This document shows positions 8,171 to 16,413 of a stretch of DNA of 64,000 nt, piece by piece. Source of the stretch: SHLQ01 sp964517125 (GTDB lineage: Bacteria; Actinomycetota; Acidimicrobiia; Acidimicrobiales; SHLQ01); NCBI GenBank assembly GCA_964517125.1, contig CAZFBD010000005.1:42458-106457 (forward strand), read 5' to 3'. Position 1 is the stretch's first letter; every line of letters starts with the position of its first letter. A program made the position numbers and the translations under genes. Below the pieces are notes generated by a model that was not told where the DNA came from, searched no databases, and saw only the letters and a list, made by a program, of their open reading frames with translations.

Positions 8171-10648
8171 ATGGGGTCGAACACTCGTCACCTCAATACA
8201 TCTCACACATTGATCGTGCTCGCCACGGCAGCAGCGCTGCTTGTTGTGGCCGCAATCGTGACCATGACGGGTTCACAGCGTGCCGATGCCGCCGTGAACC
8301 ACGGCCAGGTCGTCCCAGAGACCGTCCGGCGCGATGTTCCGGTCGTTCTCGACGGCAGGGTGTTCGCACATGCGCAGGTGGGCAACCGGATCTTCGTCGG
8401 AGGCGACTTCCAGCAGGTCGAGCTTCCCGACGGCTCCGTGGTGACCCAGCCGTACATCTTTGCGTACGACATCAACACGGGTGCATTCGATACCGCGTTC
8501 CGGCCAGTGCTGAACAAGCTGGTTCGTGATCTGCAGCCAACGGCCGCCGGCGATGGCCTGTATGCAGCTGGTCTGTTCACCAACTGGGATGCCGACTTCC
8601 CGCTTCGGCTCGCCAAGCTCGATGCACAGGGCAACCTCGACACGAACTTCGTGGCCAACGCATCCGCCCGTGTCCTGTCGGTCGCCGTTCGCTCCGACAA
8701 GGTGTTCCTGGCCGGCGATTTCGTGAACATCAACGGCACCAGCCGCATCGGCTTCGCCGCCGTCGATGCCAACACCGGAGCCGTCGACCCCGGCTTTGTG
8801 ATGGACATCACCACTCCCACCGCCGCCCCCTCCTACGCCCGCACCGTCGTGCTCACGAGCGACGGCAATTCGCTGTTCGGTCTGTACTACGGACGTGCCG
8901 TCAACAACCAGGTTCGCGAAGCCGTGGTGAAGATCGACGTCAGCGGCGCAACCGCAGCGCTCACGCCATGGAACATCGACTGGAACGGCCAGCAGGGCAA
9001 CCGGGAGTGTCTCAACGCGCTACGTGATCTGGCCATCTCGCCCGACGACAGTTTCATCGTGATCGGCGGCCAGGGCGCCGACAACCCGCCGAACTGTGAC
9101 TCTGTCCTGAACTACCCGGTCGCCGGCAACGGCACCGTTGGGTACAACTGGGTTGCTCGCATGTACTCCAGCGTGTTCTCGCTCGCTGTGTCCGATGTGG
9201 CCGTCTACGCCGGTGGCCATTTCTGTGGCGCTCCGAAGAACCCGATTCCCGCTGGCGGAATCAGCTCCACCTGGACCGGCGCTGCCAACGGCTGCGACGT
9301 CAACGATCCGCTGTCGGCAGTGAACCCCAGCGTCCGAGACCCAAACAATGCGGTCTTCCGCAAGCAGATGGCTGCCCTTGACCCCGCGACCGGGCAGGCT
9401 CTGGCCTGGGACCCGGGCAGCAACAACCTCGTTGCCGTCTATGACCTCACGTTGATCGACCGGGGACTTCTGGCCGGTCACGACCGCGACCGCTTCAACG
9501 ACGTTCTCACGGGTCGCTCGGGCTTCTTTGACTTCGGTGGCGCCGACGACAACATCGCTCCCACCGTGGGTGTGACCTCGCCGGCCGACGGCGCAGTGCT
9601 GGGCAACCCGACCGAGCTTGCCGGAACGGCGAACGACAACCAGAACGTCACCGGCGTCACGGTGCGGTTGAAGAACATCACCACCGATCAGTTCCTGCAG
9701 TCGAACGGTACCTTCGCCACCGCGCAGGCCGATCTGAACGACACGTTCACCGTGGTCGGGCTCGGAAGCGCAACGTGGTCGGTCCCCGTCGCGAACCTGC
9801 CAGTGGGCGAGTACGAGATTCGTGTCTTCGCAACCGACGAGTCCGGCAACACGTCTCCAGGACTCGTGTCCACCTTTGAGATTCCGGGAGCCACCTCCTG
9901 CACGGTTGCCCTCGACGCAAACGACGATCCCGTGGTCACCTGGTCCGGATTCACCGACGGAGCGGTCGACAACGTCTTCGTGCGTCGCGACGGCAAGTGG
10001 GCCCACACCGGAGCTTCTGGGTCCGGCAGCTGGACCGACACCACGGCGCAGCCCGGCGACCACACGTACCTGGTTCGCTGGCGTCCCGGTGGCACCACGG
10101 TCAACGTGACGTGTTCACCGTCGCCCATCACCGTGCCGACACCCGGCGTTGGTGGCGATGCCTGTACCGCAACACTGAATGCGGCTGGCCATGTCGTGCT
10201 CGACTGGGTCGAAGTCGCGGGCGCATCCACGTACTTCGTTCGTGACGACGACGGCTGGGTTGCAACGGTCAACAACTCCACGAACCACACCGACACCGCT
10301 CCGGTCGAGGGCGATCGCAGCTACTACATCCGCCACTACGTTGGTGGCCGGACCGACATCCCCTGTGCTCCGACGCCGATCACGGTCGGTGGAGGCGGTG
10401 GCGGTGGCGCAGACTGCACCGTGTCGCTGACCGCCAATGGCGACGTCAACGTTTCCTGGACAGAAGTGGATGGCGTGTCGACCTACTTCGTCCGTGATGA
10501 CCTCGGTTGGGTCGCAACGGTTGCCAACGACACCGACACCGTCGACACGAGCCCCACCAGTGGCGCACGGTCGTACGTGATCCGGCATTGGAGTGGTGGC
10601 AACCGCATCGATCGGGCGTGTACCCCCGATCCGCTCAACGTTCCGTAG
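8171..10648 (+). CDS. Large secreted multidomain protein (beta-propeller, Ig-like domain, three tandem Cys-bracketed modules)
   Basis: Encodes 825 residues. Residues 1-40 form a signal peptide (hydrophobic LIVLATAAALLVVAAIV, then QRADAA cleavage region). Residues about 55-490 carry repeated GDF...L.....FAYD and VFLAGDFVNINGTSR type strands, resembling the delta-60/DUF5122 beta-propeller repeat. An Ig-like domain follows (VTSPADGAVLGNPTELAGTA). The C-terminus has three modules of about 75 residues, each opened and closed by a cysteine (SCTVAL...VTCSPSPITV, ACTATL...PCAPTPITV, DCTVSL...ACTPDPLNV) and sharing a YFVRDD.GWVATV core, like fibronectin III folds. A Gly-rich linker separates the last two. 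It is presumably extracellular; ligand unknown. The frame is open further upstream to 8009, but the ATG at 8171 precedes the signal peptide. Confidence 0.85.
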   Translation: MGSNTRHLNTSHTLIVLATAAALLVVAAIVTMTGSQRADAAVNHGQVVPETVRRDVPVVLDGRVFAHAQVGNRIFVGGDFQQVELPDGSVVTQPYIFAYDINTGAFDTAFRPVLNKLVRDLQPTAAGDGLYAAGLFTNWDADFPLRLAKLDAQGNLDTNFVANASARVLSVAVRSDKVFLAGDFVNINGTSRIGFAAVDANTGAVDPGFVMDITTPTAAPSYARTVVLTSDGNSLFGLYYGRAVNNQVREAVVKIDVSGATAALTPWNIDWNGQQGNRECLNALRDLAISPDDSFIVIGGQGADNPPNCDSVLNYPVAGNGTVGYNWVARMYSSVFSLAVSDVAVYAGGHFCGAPKNPIPAGGISSTWTGAANGCDVNDPLSAVNPSVRDPNNAVFRKQMAALDPATGQALAWDPGSNNLVAVYDLTLIDRGLLAGHDRDRFNDVLTGRSGFFDFGGADDNIAPTVGVTSPADGAVLGNPTELAGTANDNQNVTGVTVRLKNITTDQFLQSNGTFATAQADLNDTFTVVGLGSATWSVPVANLPVGEYEIRVFATDESGNTSPGLVSTFEIPGATSCTVALDANDDPVVTWSGFTDGAVDNVFVRRDGKWAHTGASGSGSWTDTTAQPGDHTYLVRWRPGGTTVNVTCSPSPITVPTPGVGGDACTATLNAAGHVVLDWVEVAGASTYFVRDDDGWVATVNNSTNHTDTAPVEGDRSYYIRHYVGGRTDIPCAPTPITVGGGGGGGADCTVSLTANGDVNVSWTEVDGVSTYFVRDDLGWVATVANDTDTVDTSPTSGARSYVIRHWSGGNRIDRACTPDPLNVP

Positions 10649-10662
10649 GACGGTTCGGTCAC

Positions 10663-10680
10663 AGCTCCCGGAGCGGGGCT
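10663..10680. terminator. Possible terminator between convergent genes
   Basis: AGCTCCCG and CGGGGCT can pair across a GAG loop, with one bulged base. It lies just after the secreted-protein stop and faces the convergent cystathionine gene. There is no U-tract, so support is moderate. Confidence 0.35.
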
Positions 10681-10758
10681 GCGCAAAGACAAACGTGTGG
10701 GTTCCGGGTCGGCGTCAGTCGGCTCGGAACGTGTGCGTTGTGGACCAGTTGGTCGTGA

Positions 10759-11910
10759 TCAGATGCCGTCGAGCGCCAGGTTGAGATCGGCGAGCAGATC
10801 ATCAGCGGTCTCGATGCCCACCGACAGGCGCACGAGATCGTCGGGAACCTCGAGCGGTGAACCGGCCGCCGACGCATGGGTCATCACGCCGGGGTGTTCG
10901 ATCAGCGACTCGATTCCGCCCAACGATTCGGCCAGGGTGAACAGCCGGGTCTTCGTGGTGACAGCTTTCGCCGCCTCGATGCCGCCCGTGACCTGGAACG
11001 AGATCATTCCACCGCCGGCCTTCATCTGTTCCTTCACCACAGCCGCAGCGGGATGCGTGTCGAGCCCCGGGTAGAGGACCGTGTGCACCTTGGGGTGCGC
11101 AAGCAGCATCTCGACGATGCGCTCAGCGTTCTCGGTGTGGCGATCCATGCGGACACCCAGCGTCTTCAGGCCGCGAAGCGTGAGGAAGCAATCCTGGGGG
11201 CCGGGTACTGCGCCCACAGCGTTCTGCAAGTATTTGATGTCGGCGGCCCATTCCTCGTCGTTCGTCGCGGCAAACCCGCCGACAACGTCACTGTGACCAC
11301 CGATGTACTTGGTGGTCGAGTGGATGACGAGGTCGGCACCGTGGGCGATGGGCTGCTGCAGGTAGGGCGAGGCGAAGGTGTTGTCGACCACGAGCTTTGC
11401 GCCGTGCTTGTGGGTGACCTCCGCGATTTCGCGGATGCTGAAGACCGTGAGCAACGGATTCGTGGGTGTCTCCATCCACACGATCTTGGTCGCCGGATTC
11501 CAGTTGGCATCGAGCGCGGCCGGGTCGGTCAGATCAGCGGCCGACCAGGTGATTCCTGCTCGGGTGACGACCTGGCTGATCAGACGGAACGTGCCGCCGT
11601 AGGCATCGTTGCCGAGCACCACGTGGTCGCCGGCCCGCAGGATACGCAGCACGGTGTCCTCCGCCGCAAGGCCGCTGGAGAAGGCGAAGCCGTGTTCCGC
11701 GCCCTCGAGGTTGGAGAGCGCCGACTGGAGAGCCGTGCGGGTGGGGTTGTCGGTACGCGAGTACTCGTAGCCGGTGTGATCGCCCGGTGACGGCTGCGCG
11801 TAGGTGGAGGTCTGGAAGATCGGGGTGATGACGGCGCCGGTGATGGGCTCCGGGTCCTGTCCTTCGTGAATGGCTCGGGTCTCGAACCCGTCAATTGGCT
11901 GCTCGGACAT
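10759..11910 (-). CDS. metB: Cystathionine gamma-synthase / gamma-lyase family PLP enzyme
   Basis: Encodes 384 residues of the Cys/Met metabolism PLP family. The PLP lysine is in HSTTKYIGGHSDVVGG, and the cofactor phosphate is held by the SGLAAE and YSRTDNPTR segments. The C-terminus has the typical SLGGIESLIEHP and RLSVGIE motifs. It either makes cystathionine from O-acyl-homoserine or cleaves it to cysteine; sequence alone does not separate these. Context favours reverse transsulfuration: the start codon lies 1 nt after the stop of cystathionine beta-synthase (TGACATG), with GAGGAGG as a ribosome site inside that gene's end. Confidence 0.92.
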   Translation of the reverse strand: MSEQPIDGFETRAIHEGQDPEPITGAVITPIFQTSTYAQPSPGDHTGYEYSRTDNPTRTALQSALSNLEGAEHGFAFSSGLAAEDTVLRILRAGDHVVLGNDAYGGTFRLISQVVTRAGITWSAADLTDPAALDANWNPATKIVWMETPTNPLLTVFSIREIAEVTHKHGAKLVVDNTFASPYLQQPIAHGADLVIHSTTKYIGGHSDVVGGFAATNDEEWAADIKYLQNAVGAVPGPQDCFLTLRGLKTLGVRMDRHTENAERIVEMLLAHPKVHTVLYPGLDTHPAAAVVKEQMKAGGGMISFQVTGGIEAAKAVTTKTRLFTLAESLGGIESLIEHPGVMTHASAAGSPLEVPDDLVRLSVGIETADDLLADLNLALDGI

Positions 11911-11911
11911 G

Positions 11912-13285
11912 TCAGGCCTCCTCGGAAGGCGAAAGGAACTCAAGGACGTCGGTGTGGCTGATGACGGTACGCGGGCGGCCACCGTCGATGACCAGCAGGG
12001 CATTGTTGTGCTCGAACAGTTCGACCGCGTTGTGCACGCTCTGTCCAATACCGATCGTGCCGAGTGGAGCAGCCATGACGGCTTCCACCGGCTTGTCGAG
12101 GACACTCTCGTCGGCGAACGTCGCGTTCATGAGTTGCAGCTCCGACACCGAGCCGGCGATTTCGGCCACGGCAAACGGCGGCTCATTCTTGGCAACCGGA
12201 ACCTGGCTCACACCGTTCTGCCGCATGATCTCGACCGCGTCGCGGACCGGGGTCTCAGGGTTCACGTAGATCAGTTCGGTATCGTTCTGACCCTTGGCTT
12301 CGACCACGGCCGATACGCAGGGCGTTCCGCCAGATTCGATGAATCCGAGTTCGGCCAGGTAGTCGTCGTTGAACACCTTCGAGAGGTAGCCGCGGCCAGA
12401 GTCGGGGGTGAAGACCACCATGAGGTCGTCGGGGCCGAGAGTCTCGGCAACCCGAAGGCCGGCAGCAACTGCCGTGCCACAGGAACCGCCGAGGAGCAGG
12501 CCTTCCTCGCGGGCGATTGTGCGGGCCATGAGAAAGCTGTCGTGGTCCGAAACGGCGATGACATCGTCGATGAGGTCTGGGTGGTACGTGGTGGGCCAGA
12601 AGTCCTCGCCCACACCCTCGACAAGGTACGGTCGACCCGAACCACCGGAGTACACCGAACCGGCCGGATCAGCGGCGATGATCTTGATGTCGGGGTTCTG
12701 TTCCTTCAGGTACCGGGCCACACCCGAAATGGTGCCACCCGTGCCGGCGCCAGCCACGAAGTGGGTGATCTTGCCATCGGTCTGACGCCAGATCTCGGGG
12801 CCGGTGGTGTCGTAGTGCGACTGGACGTTCACCTGGTTGGAGTACTGGTCGGGGCGGTAGGCCCCGGGGATTTCGTCGACGAGACGGGCGGCCGTGGAGT
12901 AGTACGACTGCGGATCCTCGGGCGGAACGGCGACCGGGCACACAACAACCTCGGCACCGTATGCACGGAGGAGGTCGACCTTCTCCGGAGCAACCTTGTC
13001 GGTCATCACGAACACGCATCGGTAGCCGCGCTGGTTGGCGACGATCGCCAGACCCACCCCGGTGTTACCCGATGTTGGCTCCACGATGGTGCCCCCGGGC
13101 TTGAGCTCTCCGGACGCTTCAGCGGCGTTGATCATGGCGAGTGCGGGACGGTCCTTGGAGGAACCGCCGGGGTTCGTCAACTCCAACTTGAGCACGAACT
13201 CGCACGGGATGTCGGCAGCAATCTTCGGGACCCGAACGAGCGGGGTGTTCCCGATCAGTTCGATGACGGAATCGGCGATTTCCAT
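11912..13285 (-). CDS. cbs: Cystathionine beta-synthase
   Basis: Encodes 457 residues. It condenses serine and homocysteine to cystathionine with PLP, the first step of reverse transsulfuration. The PLP lysine is K44 in NPGGSSKDRPAL. EPTSGNTGVGLA is the asparagine loop binding the substrate and GTGGTISG binds the PLP phosphate. The last 120 residues form a pair of CBS domains (VRDAVEIMRQNGVSQVPV and a second repeat), as in mycobacterial enzymes. The haem-binding N-terminus of animal CBS is absent. The ATG at 13285 has AAGGAG 7 nt upstream. It forms an operon with the following metB-type gene. Confidence 0.93.
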   Translation of the reverse strand: MEIADSVIELIGNTPLVRVPKIAADIPCEFVLKLELTNPGGSSKDRPALAMINAAEASGELKPGGTIVEPTSGNTGVGLAIVANQRGYRCVFVMTDKVAPEKVDLLRAYGAEVVVCPVAVPPEDPQSYYSTAARLVDEIPGAYRPDQYSNQVNVQSHYDTTGPEIWRQTDGKITHFVAGAGTGGTISGVARYLKEQNPDIKIIAADPAGSVYSGGSGRPYLVEGVGEDFWPTTYHPDLIDDVIAVSDHDSFLMARTIAREEGLLLGGSCGTAVAAGLRVAETLGPDDLMVVFTPDSGRGYLSKVFNDDYLAELGFIESGGTPCVSAVVEAKGQNDTELIYVNPETPVRDAVEIMRQNGVSQVPVAKNEPPFAVAEIAGSVSELQLMNATFADESVLDKPVEAVMAAPLGTIGIGQSVHNAVELFEHNNALLVIDGGRPRTVISHTDVLEFLSPSEEA

Positions 13286-13444
13286 TCGATGCTCCTTGTG
13301 GACGAACACACAGTCTCTCGGTCGACCCCGGAAATTCCCACAGAGCGGCGGGGAATTCAGATCCGGCCCATTTCCGAGGGGCTTCGTGTATCCCATAACC
13401 TAGGTCACCTGCGCCCCTGTTGGGCGTGGCCAGGGAGGGGACAC

Positions 13445-14233
13445 ATGGAATTCGAGACGATTCAGTTGAACGAGACCGAAGGGGGCGTCTGGGAGCTGGT
13501 CCTGGCTCGGCCTCCGGCCAATGCGCTGAGCAAAGTGATGGCCCACGAGCTGCGCGTCGCAGCAAGTTCACTCGTCTCGAACCGCAACGTACGGGCGCTG
13601 GTGTTTCGAGCCGAAGGAAAGGTGTTCTTCGGCGGAGGCGACCTCATCGAGTTCCAGGAGGGAGGAGAGCAGACTCCGGCAAACCTCCACGAAATGACGA
13701 TCGATTTCCACGCGGCCCTGCACCGGTTCTCGGCGATGAACGCACCGGTCGTTGGTGTCGTCAACGGAACTGCCGGCGGGGCTGGGCTCAGCCTGGTGGC
13801 GTCGCTCGACCTCGTTCTGGCCAGCGAGTCGGCCAGGTTCGTGATGGCCTACACCGCAGCGGGTCTCACCCCCGATGGCACGTCGTCGTTCTTCTTGTCG
13901 CGCGTCGTGGGGCTCCGGCGTGCAACCGAGTTGGCGCTGACCAACCGCATGCTCAGCGCCGAGGAGGCGCTCGATTGGGGACTGGTCAACCAGGTCCATC
14001 CCGACGATGAGGTCCTCGATGCCGGGCGTGCGCTCGCCGCCCGATTGGCTGCGGGACCCACAAACGCGTTCGGCGGCGCCAAACGACTCCTCTTGGCCGG
14101 AGCTTCATCGGCGCTGGGAGAGGCAATGGAGCGCGAAGCATTCACGATCGCACAACACTCTCTCCACCCCGAAGCGGTCGAGGGAATCGATGCGTTCCTC
14201 AACAAGCGAACCCCAAACTTCCGCGGCGACTGA
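13445..14233 (+). CDS. Enoyl-CoA hydratase/isomerase family protein
   Basis: Encodes 262 residues of crotonase fold. The oxyanion-hole segments are KVFFGGGDLIEF (residues 60-71) and NGTAGGAGLSLVASLDL (residues 108-124). At the catalytic position the sequence is GLTPDGTSSFFL, with Asp where hydratases have the second Glu. That favours an isomerase (PaaG or ECI-like) over a classical hydratase. The C-terminus (residues 230-262) lacks a peroxisome-type or other fusion domain. The ribosome site AGGGAGGGG precedes the ATG. It is transcribed away from cbs across a 159-nt divergent region. The exact acyl-CoA substrate is unknown. Confidence 0.85.
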   Translation: MEFETIQLNETEGGVWELVLARPPANALSKVMAHELRVAASSLVSNRNVRALVFRAEGKVFFGGGDLIEFQEGGEQTPANLHEMTIDFHAALHRFSAMNAPVVGVVNGTAGGAGLSLVASLDLVLASESARFVMAYTAAGLTPDGTSSFFLSRVVGLRRATELALTNRMLSAEEALDWGLVNQVHPDDEVLDAGRALAARLAAGPTNAFGGAKRLLLAGASSALGEAMEREAFTIAQHSLHPEAVEGIDAFLNKRTPNFRGD

Positions 14234-14250
14234 CCCCCAGCCAGCGCCAG

Positions 14251-14270
14251 CCCGACCCCGGTGGTCACGC
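14251..14270. repeat. Dispersed 20-mer related to the 7721-7794 repeats
   Basis: The sequence matches bases 7735-7754 at 18 of 20 positions and ends in the same GTCACGC. It lies in the 110-nt region between the convergent enoyl-CoA hydratase and the cyclic-nucleotide-binding gene. Confidence 0.55.
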
Positions 14271-14343
14271 TTAGGGATCGCGTTTCTGATGCGCTCCTGT
14301 TGGCTGTGGCCGTTTGGCCGCTTTGGCTGTTGCCGTTTGGGTG

Positions 14344-14757
14344 TTAGCTGCTGGCGGAGGCTCGGTCGGCCATGGCCTTCATGACGGCGAGGGCCAGTGA
14401 TGGATCGTTCTGGACGAGCGAACGGAACGCTGGCCGACCAAGGGCAAACAGCTCCGTCTTGGTGGTTGCCGTGGCGCTTGCCGTACGGGCGCCACCGGAC
14501 AGCAGCGCCGTCTCACCAAAGAAGTCGCCTTCACGCAACCGGGCAACCGGCGTACCGGACTTGTCGATCTGTACCGAACCATCGAGGATCAGGAAGAACG
14601 CTGCGGCCTTCGACCCCTCTTCGACGCCCTTCTTGCCCTCGGCCCACGTGAGGAGCTTTCCGGCCTTGGCGAGCGCCTTGCGCTGCTTCGGCGTGGTCTG
14701 CCCGAACAGTGGAGTTCCGGCGAGCGTTGCTTCGAGTTCCTTGTTGCCAGCGGCCAC
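14344..14757 (-). CDS. Cyclic nucleotide-binding domain protein
   Basis: Encodes 137 residues, essentially one cNMP-binding beta-barrel (Crp N-terminal type) without a DNA-binding domain. The fold is shown by FLILDGSVQIDKSGTPVARL, the phosphate-binding cassette region GDFFGETALLSGGARTASATA and the closing helix RPAFRSLVQNDPSLALAVMKAMADR. In the cassette the usual Arg follows as GGARTA, so ligand binding is possible. The start is GTG at 14757 with GAAGGGA upstream. It may be a small second-messenger sensor or regulatory subunit; partner unknown. Confidence 0.82.
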   Translation of the reverse strand: MAAGNKELEATLAGTPLFGQTTPKQRKALAKAGKLLTWAEGKKGVEEGSKAAAFFLILDGSVQIDKSGTPVARLREGDFFGETALLSGGARTASATATTKTELFALGRPAFRSLVQNDPSLALAVMKAMADRASASS

Positions 14758-14821
14758 GATGTTCCCTTCGATTCGCCTCCCACCTTGGGCGACATGACCC
14801 GCACCTTACTCAGCTGTGTTC

Positions 14822-16009
14822 TCAGCGGGCCAGCTGGCGCATTCGCCACGTGGAAAGTGCATCGACGGCGCCATGCATCGCCTCGGTCGGGCCGGCGAAA
14901 CTGAACCGCATCCAGCGGTGGCCGTCGGTGGGGTGGAAGTCGATGCCGGGCGTGGCAGCGACCCCGAAGTCCCGAAGCCATTCGGCAGACAGGTGCTGGG
15001 AGTCGGCGGCGAGGTGATCGGTTCGCGCCCACAGGTAGAAGGCGCCGTCGGCTGGAGCGAAGTTCGTGATTCCGGCACGCGGAAGTCCCTCGAGCAGGAC
15101 CTGCCGGTTCGTGGCGTACCTGTGCACGTGGGCGTCGAGCTCCTCGCTGCAGTCCAAGGCAGCGAGCGCCACGTGCTGCGATGGCGTCGGCGGACAGATC
15201 ACCAGGTTCTGGGCGAGCCGGTCGACGGGCACGAGCAGTTCTTCGGGCAGAACCATCCAGCCCATTCGCCAACCCGTCATGGAGAAGTACTTGGAGAAGC
15301 TGTTGATGACGATCGCCTTGTCGGACACCGCCGTGGCGGTTGTGGTCACGGCCCCGTCGTAGGTCAGGCCGTGGTAGATCTCGTCGCTGATGAATCGAAC
15401 GCCATTCGCGTCGCACCACCCGATGATGGTCTCGAGTTCCCCGGGACTCATGACCGTTCCCGTGGGGTTCGACGGGCTCGCCACGATCACACCGTCGAGC
15501 GGACCGACGGCTTCGAGATCGGCGATGTTGAGCGAAAAGTCGTCGTCGGCAGAGAGCGCAACCGTGACCGGTTCCATATGAAGCGCGCGGAGCATGTTGC
15601 GATAGCAGGGGTACCCGGGCGCGGTGACCCCCACGCGGGCTCCGGGTTGGAAGGCAGCAAGCAACGCCAGGACGAACGCCCCGGACGCACCCTGGGTGAT
15701 CGCGATGCGGGCCGGATCCACCTCGAGCCCGTAGCTGCGGGCGATGTGGTCTGCGATCGCCGGTGGCAACTCGGGGATGCCACGACTCGTGGTGTATCCC
15801 AGCGTGTCGGTCGTGGCGAGCGTCGCAAGAGCGGCGATCGCCGAAGACGGCGCACCGGTGGACGGCTGGCCAACTTCCAGATGGAAGACGCGTTGGCCCG
15901 ACTGCTCGCGAGCCTGCGCGGCGGCAACCACTTCCATGACGTGAAACGGATCGATGTCTGACACGTCGGCGAGGCTAGCGGTGATGACCCCGGTGGTTGT
16001 GAGCGACAC
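14822..16009 (-). CDS. Class I/II pyridoxal-phosphate aminotransferase
   Basis: Up to 395 residues. The fold-type I aminotransferase pattern is complete: HLEVGQPSTGAP near the N-terminus, GASGAF at the cofactor phosphate site, SPSNPTGTVMSP, DEIYHGL, the PLP lysine in NSFSKYFSMTGWRMGW and the terminal Arg in RWMRFSFAG. It resembles aspartate/aromatic aminotransferases of the AspC/DapL-like group. The amino-acid substrate is not evident. The frame starts with a GTG at 16009, but a second GTG at 15964 directly before SDIDPFHVMEV is the more likely true start. It lies 9 nt downstream of the 101-residue gene. Confidence 0.88.
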   Translation of the reverse strand: MSLTTTGVITASLADVSDIDPFHVMEVVAAAQAREQSGQRVFHLEVGQPSTGAPSSAIAALATLATTDTLGYTTSRGIPELPPAIADHIARSYGLEVDPARIAITQGASGAFVLALLAAFQPGARVGVTAPGYPCYRNMLRALHMEPVTVALSADDDFSLNIADLEAVGPLDGVIVASPSNPTGTVMSPGELETIIGWCDANGVRFISDEIYHGLTYDGAVTTTATAVSDKAIVINSFSKYFSMTGWRMGWMVLPEELLVPVDRLAQNLVICPPTPSQHVALAALDCSEELDAHVHRYATNRQVLLEGLPRAGITNFAPADGAFYLWARTDHLAADSQHLSAEWLRDFGVAATPGIDFHPTDGHRWMRFSFAGPTEAMHGAVDALSTWRMRQLAR

Positions 16010-16018
16010 CCACGAGGG

Positions 16019-16324
16019 TCAGTTGGCGACGACCTCGAGCTGCTTGTTCAGACGTCGGGTGAGCATGCCAACCGTGGTTTCGATCACGGATCGGACGGAA
16101 TCGTCGGCGGGGAGATCGGTGTAGTCGCGTACGCCGACTGCGTCGATTCGCAGCGATGCCCGGTCGACCTCGATGTGGACGTCGGCCGGACCCGAGGTCA
16201 CGAACATGACGCGCCCGGTCGACTCGCGAAGCATGGTGGTCTTCACCAACGCCTCGAGGTCATCGCTGGAATCTGCCGATTCCAACCGGATAACGAGAAC
16301 GGATCTACCGTCCACTGTGATCAT
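16019..16324 (-). CDS. Small hypothetical protein
   Basis: Encodes 101 residues. The pattern alternates short beta strands and helices (MITVDGRSVLVIRLES, RVMFVTSGPADVHIEVDR) and ends in a helix with MLTRRLNKQLEVVAN. No family was recognised and no signal or membrane segment is seen. The ATG at 16324 has GAGAAGG 7 nt upstream. It lies between the dihydrouridine synthase and the aminotransferase on the same strand. Confidence 0.7.
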   Translation of the reverse strand: MITVDGRSVLVIRLESADSSDDLEALVKTTMLRESTGRVMFVTSGPADVHIEVDRASLRIDAVGVRDYTDLPADDSVRSVIETTVGMLTRRLNKQLEVVAN

Positions 16325-16413
16325 GTCGCGCCTTCTCTCGCCTGAACTCCGCCGCAAGCCGAGGGTAGACAGTACCGCACCGGGGGGCAAGTACAGGTAA
16401 AGCCGCGAATCGC

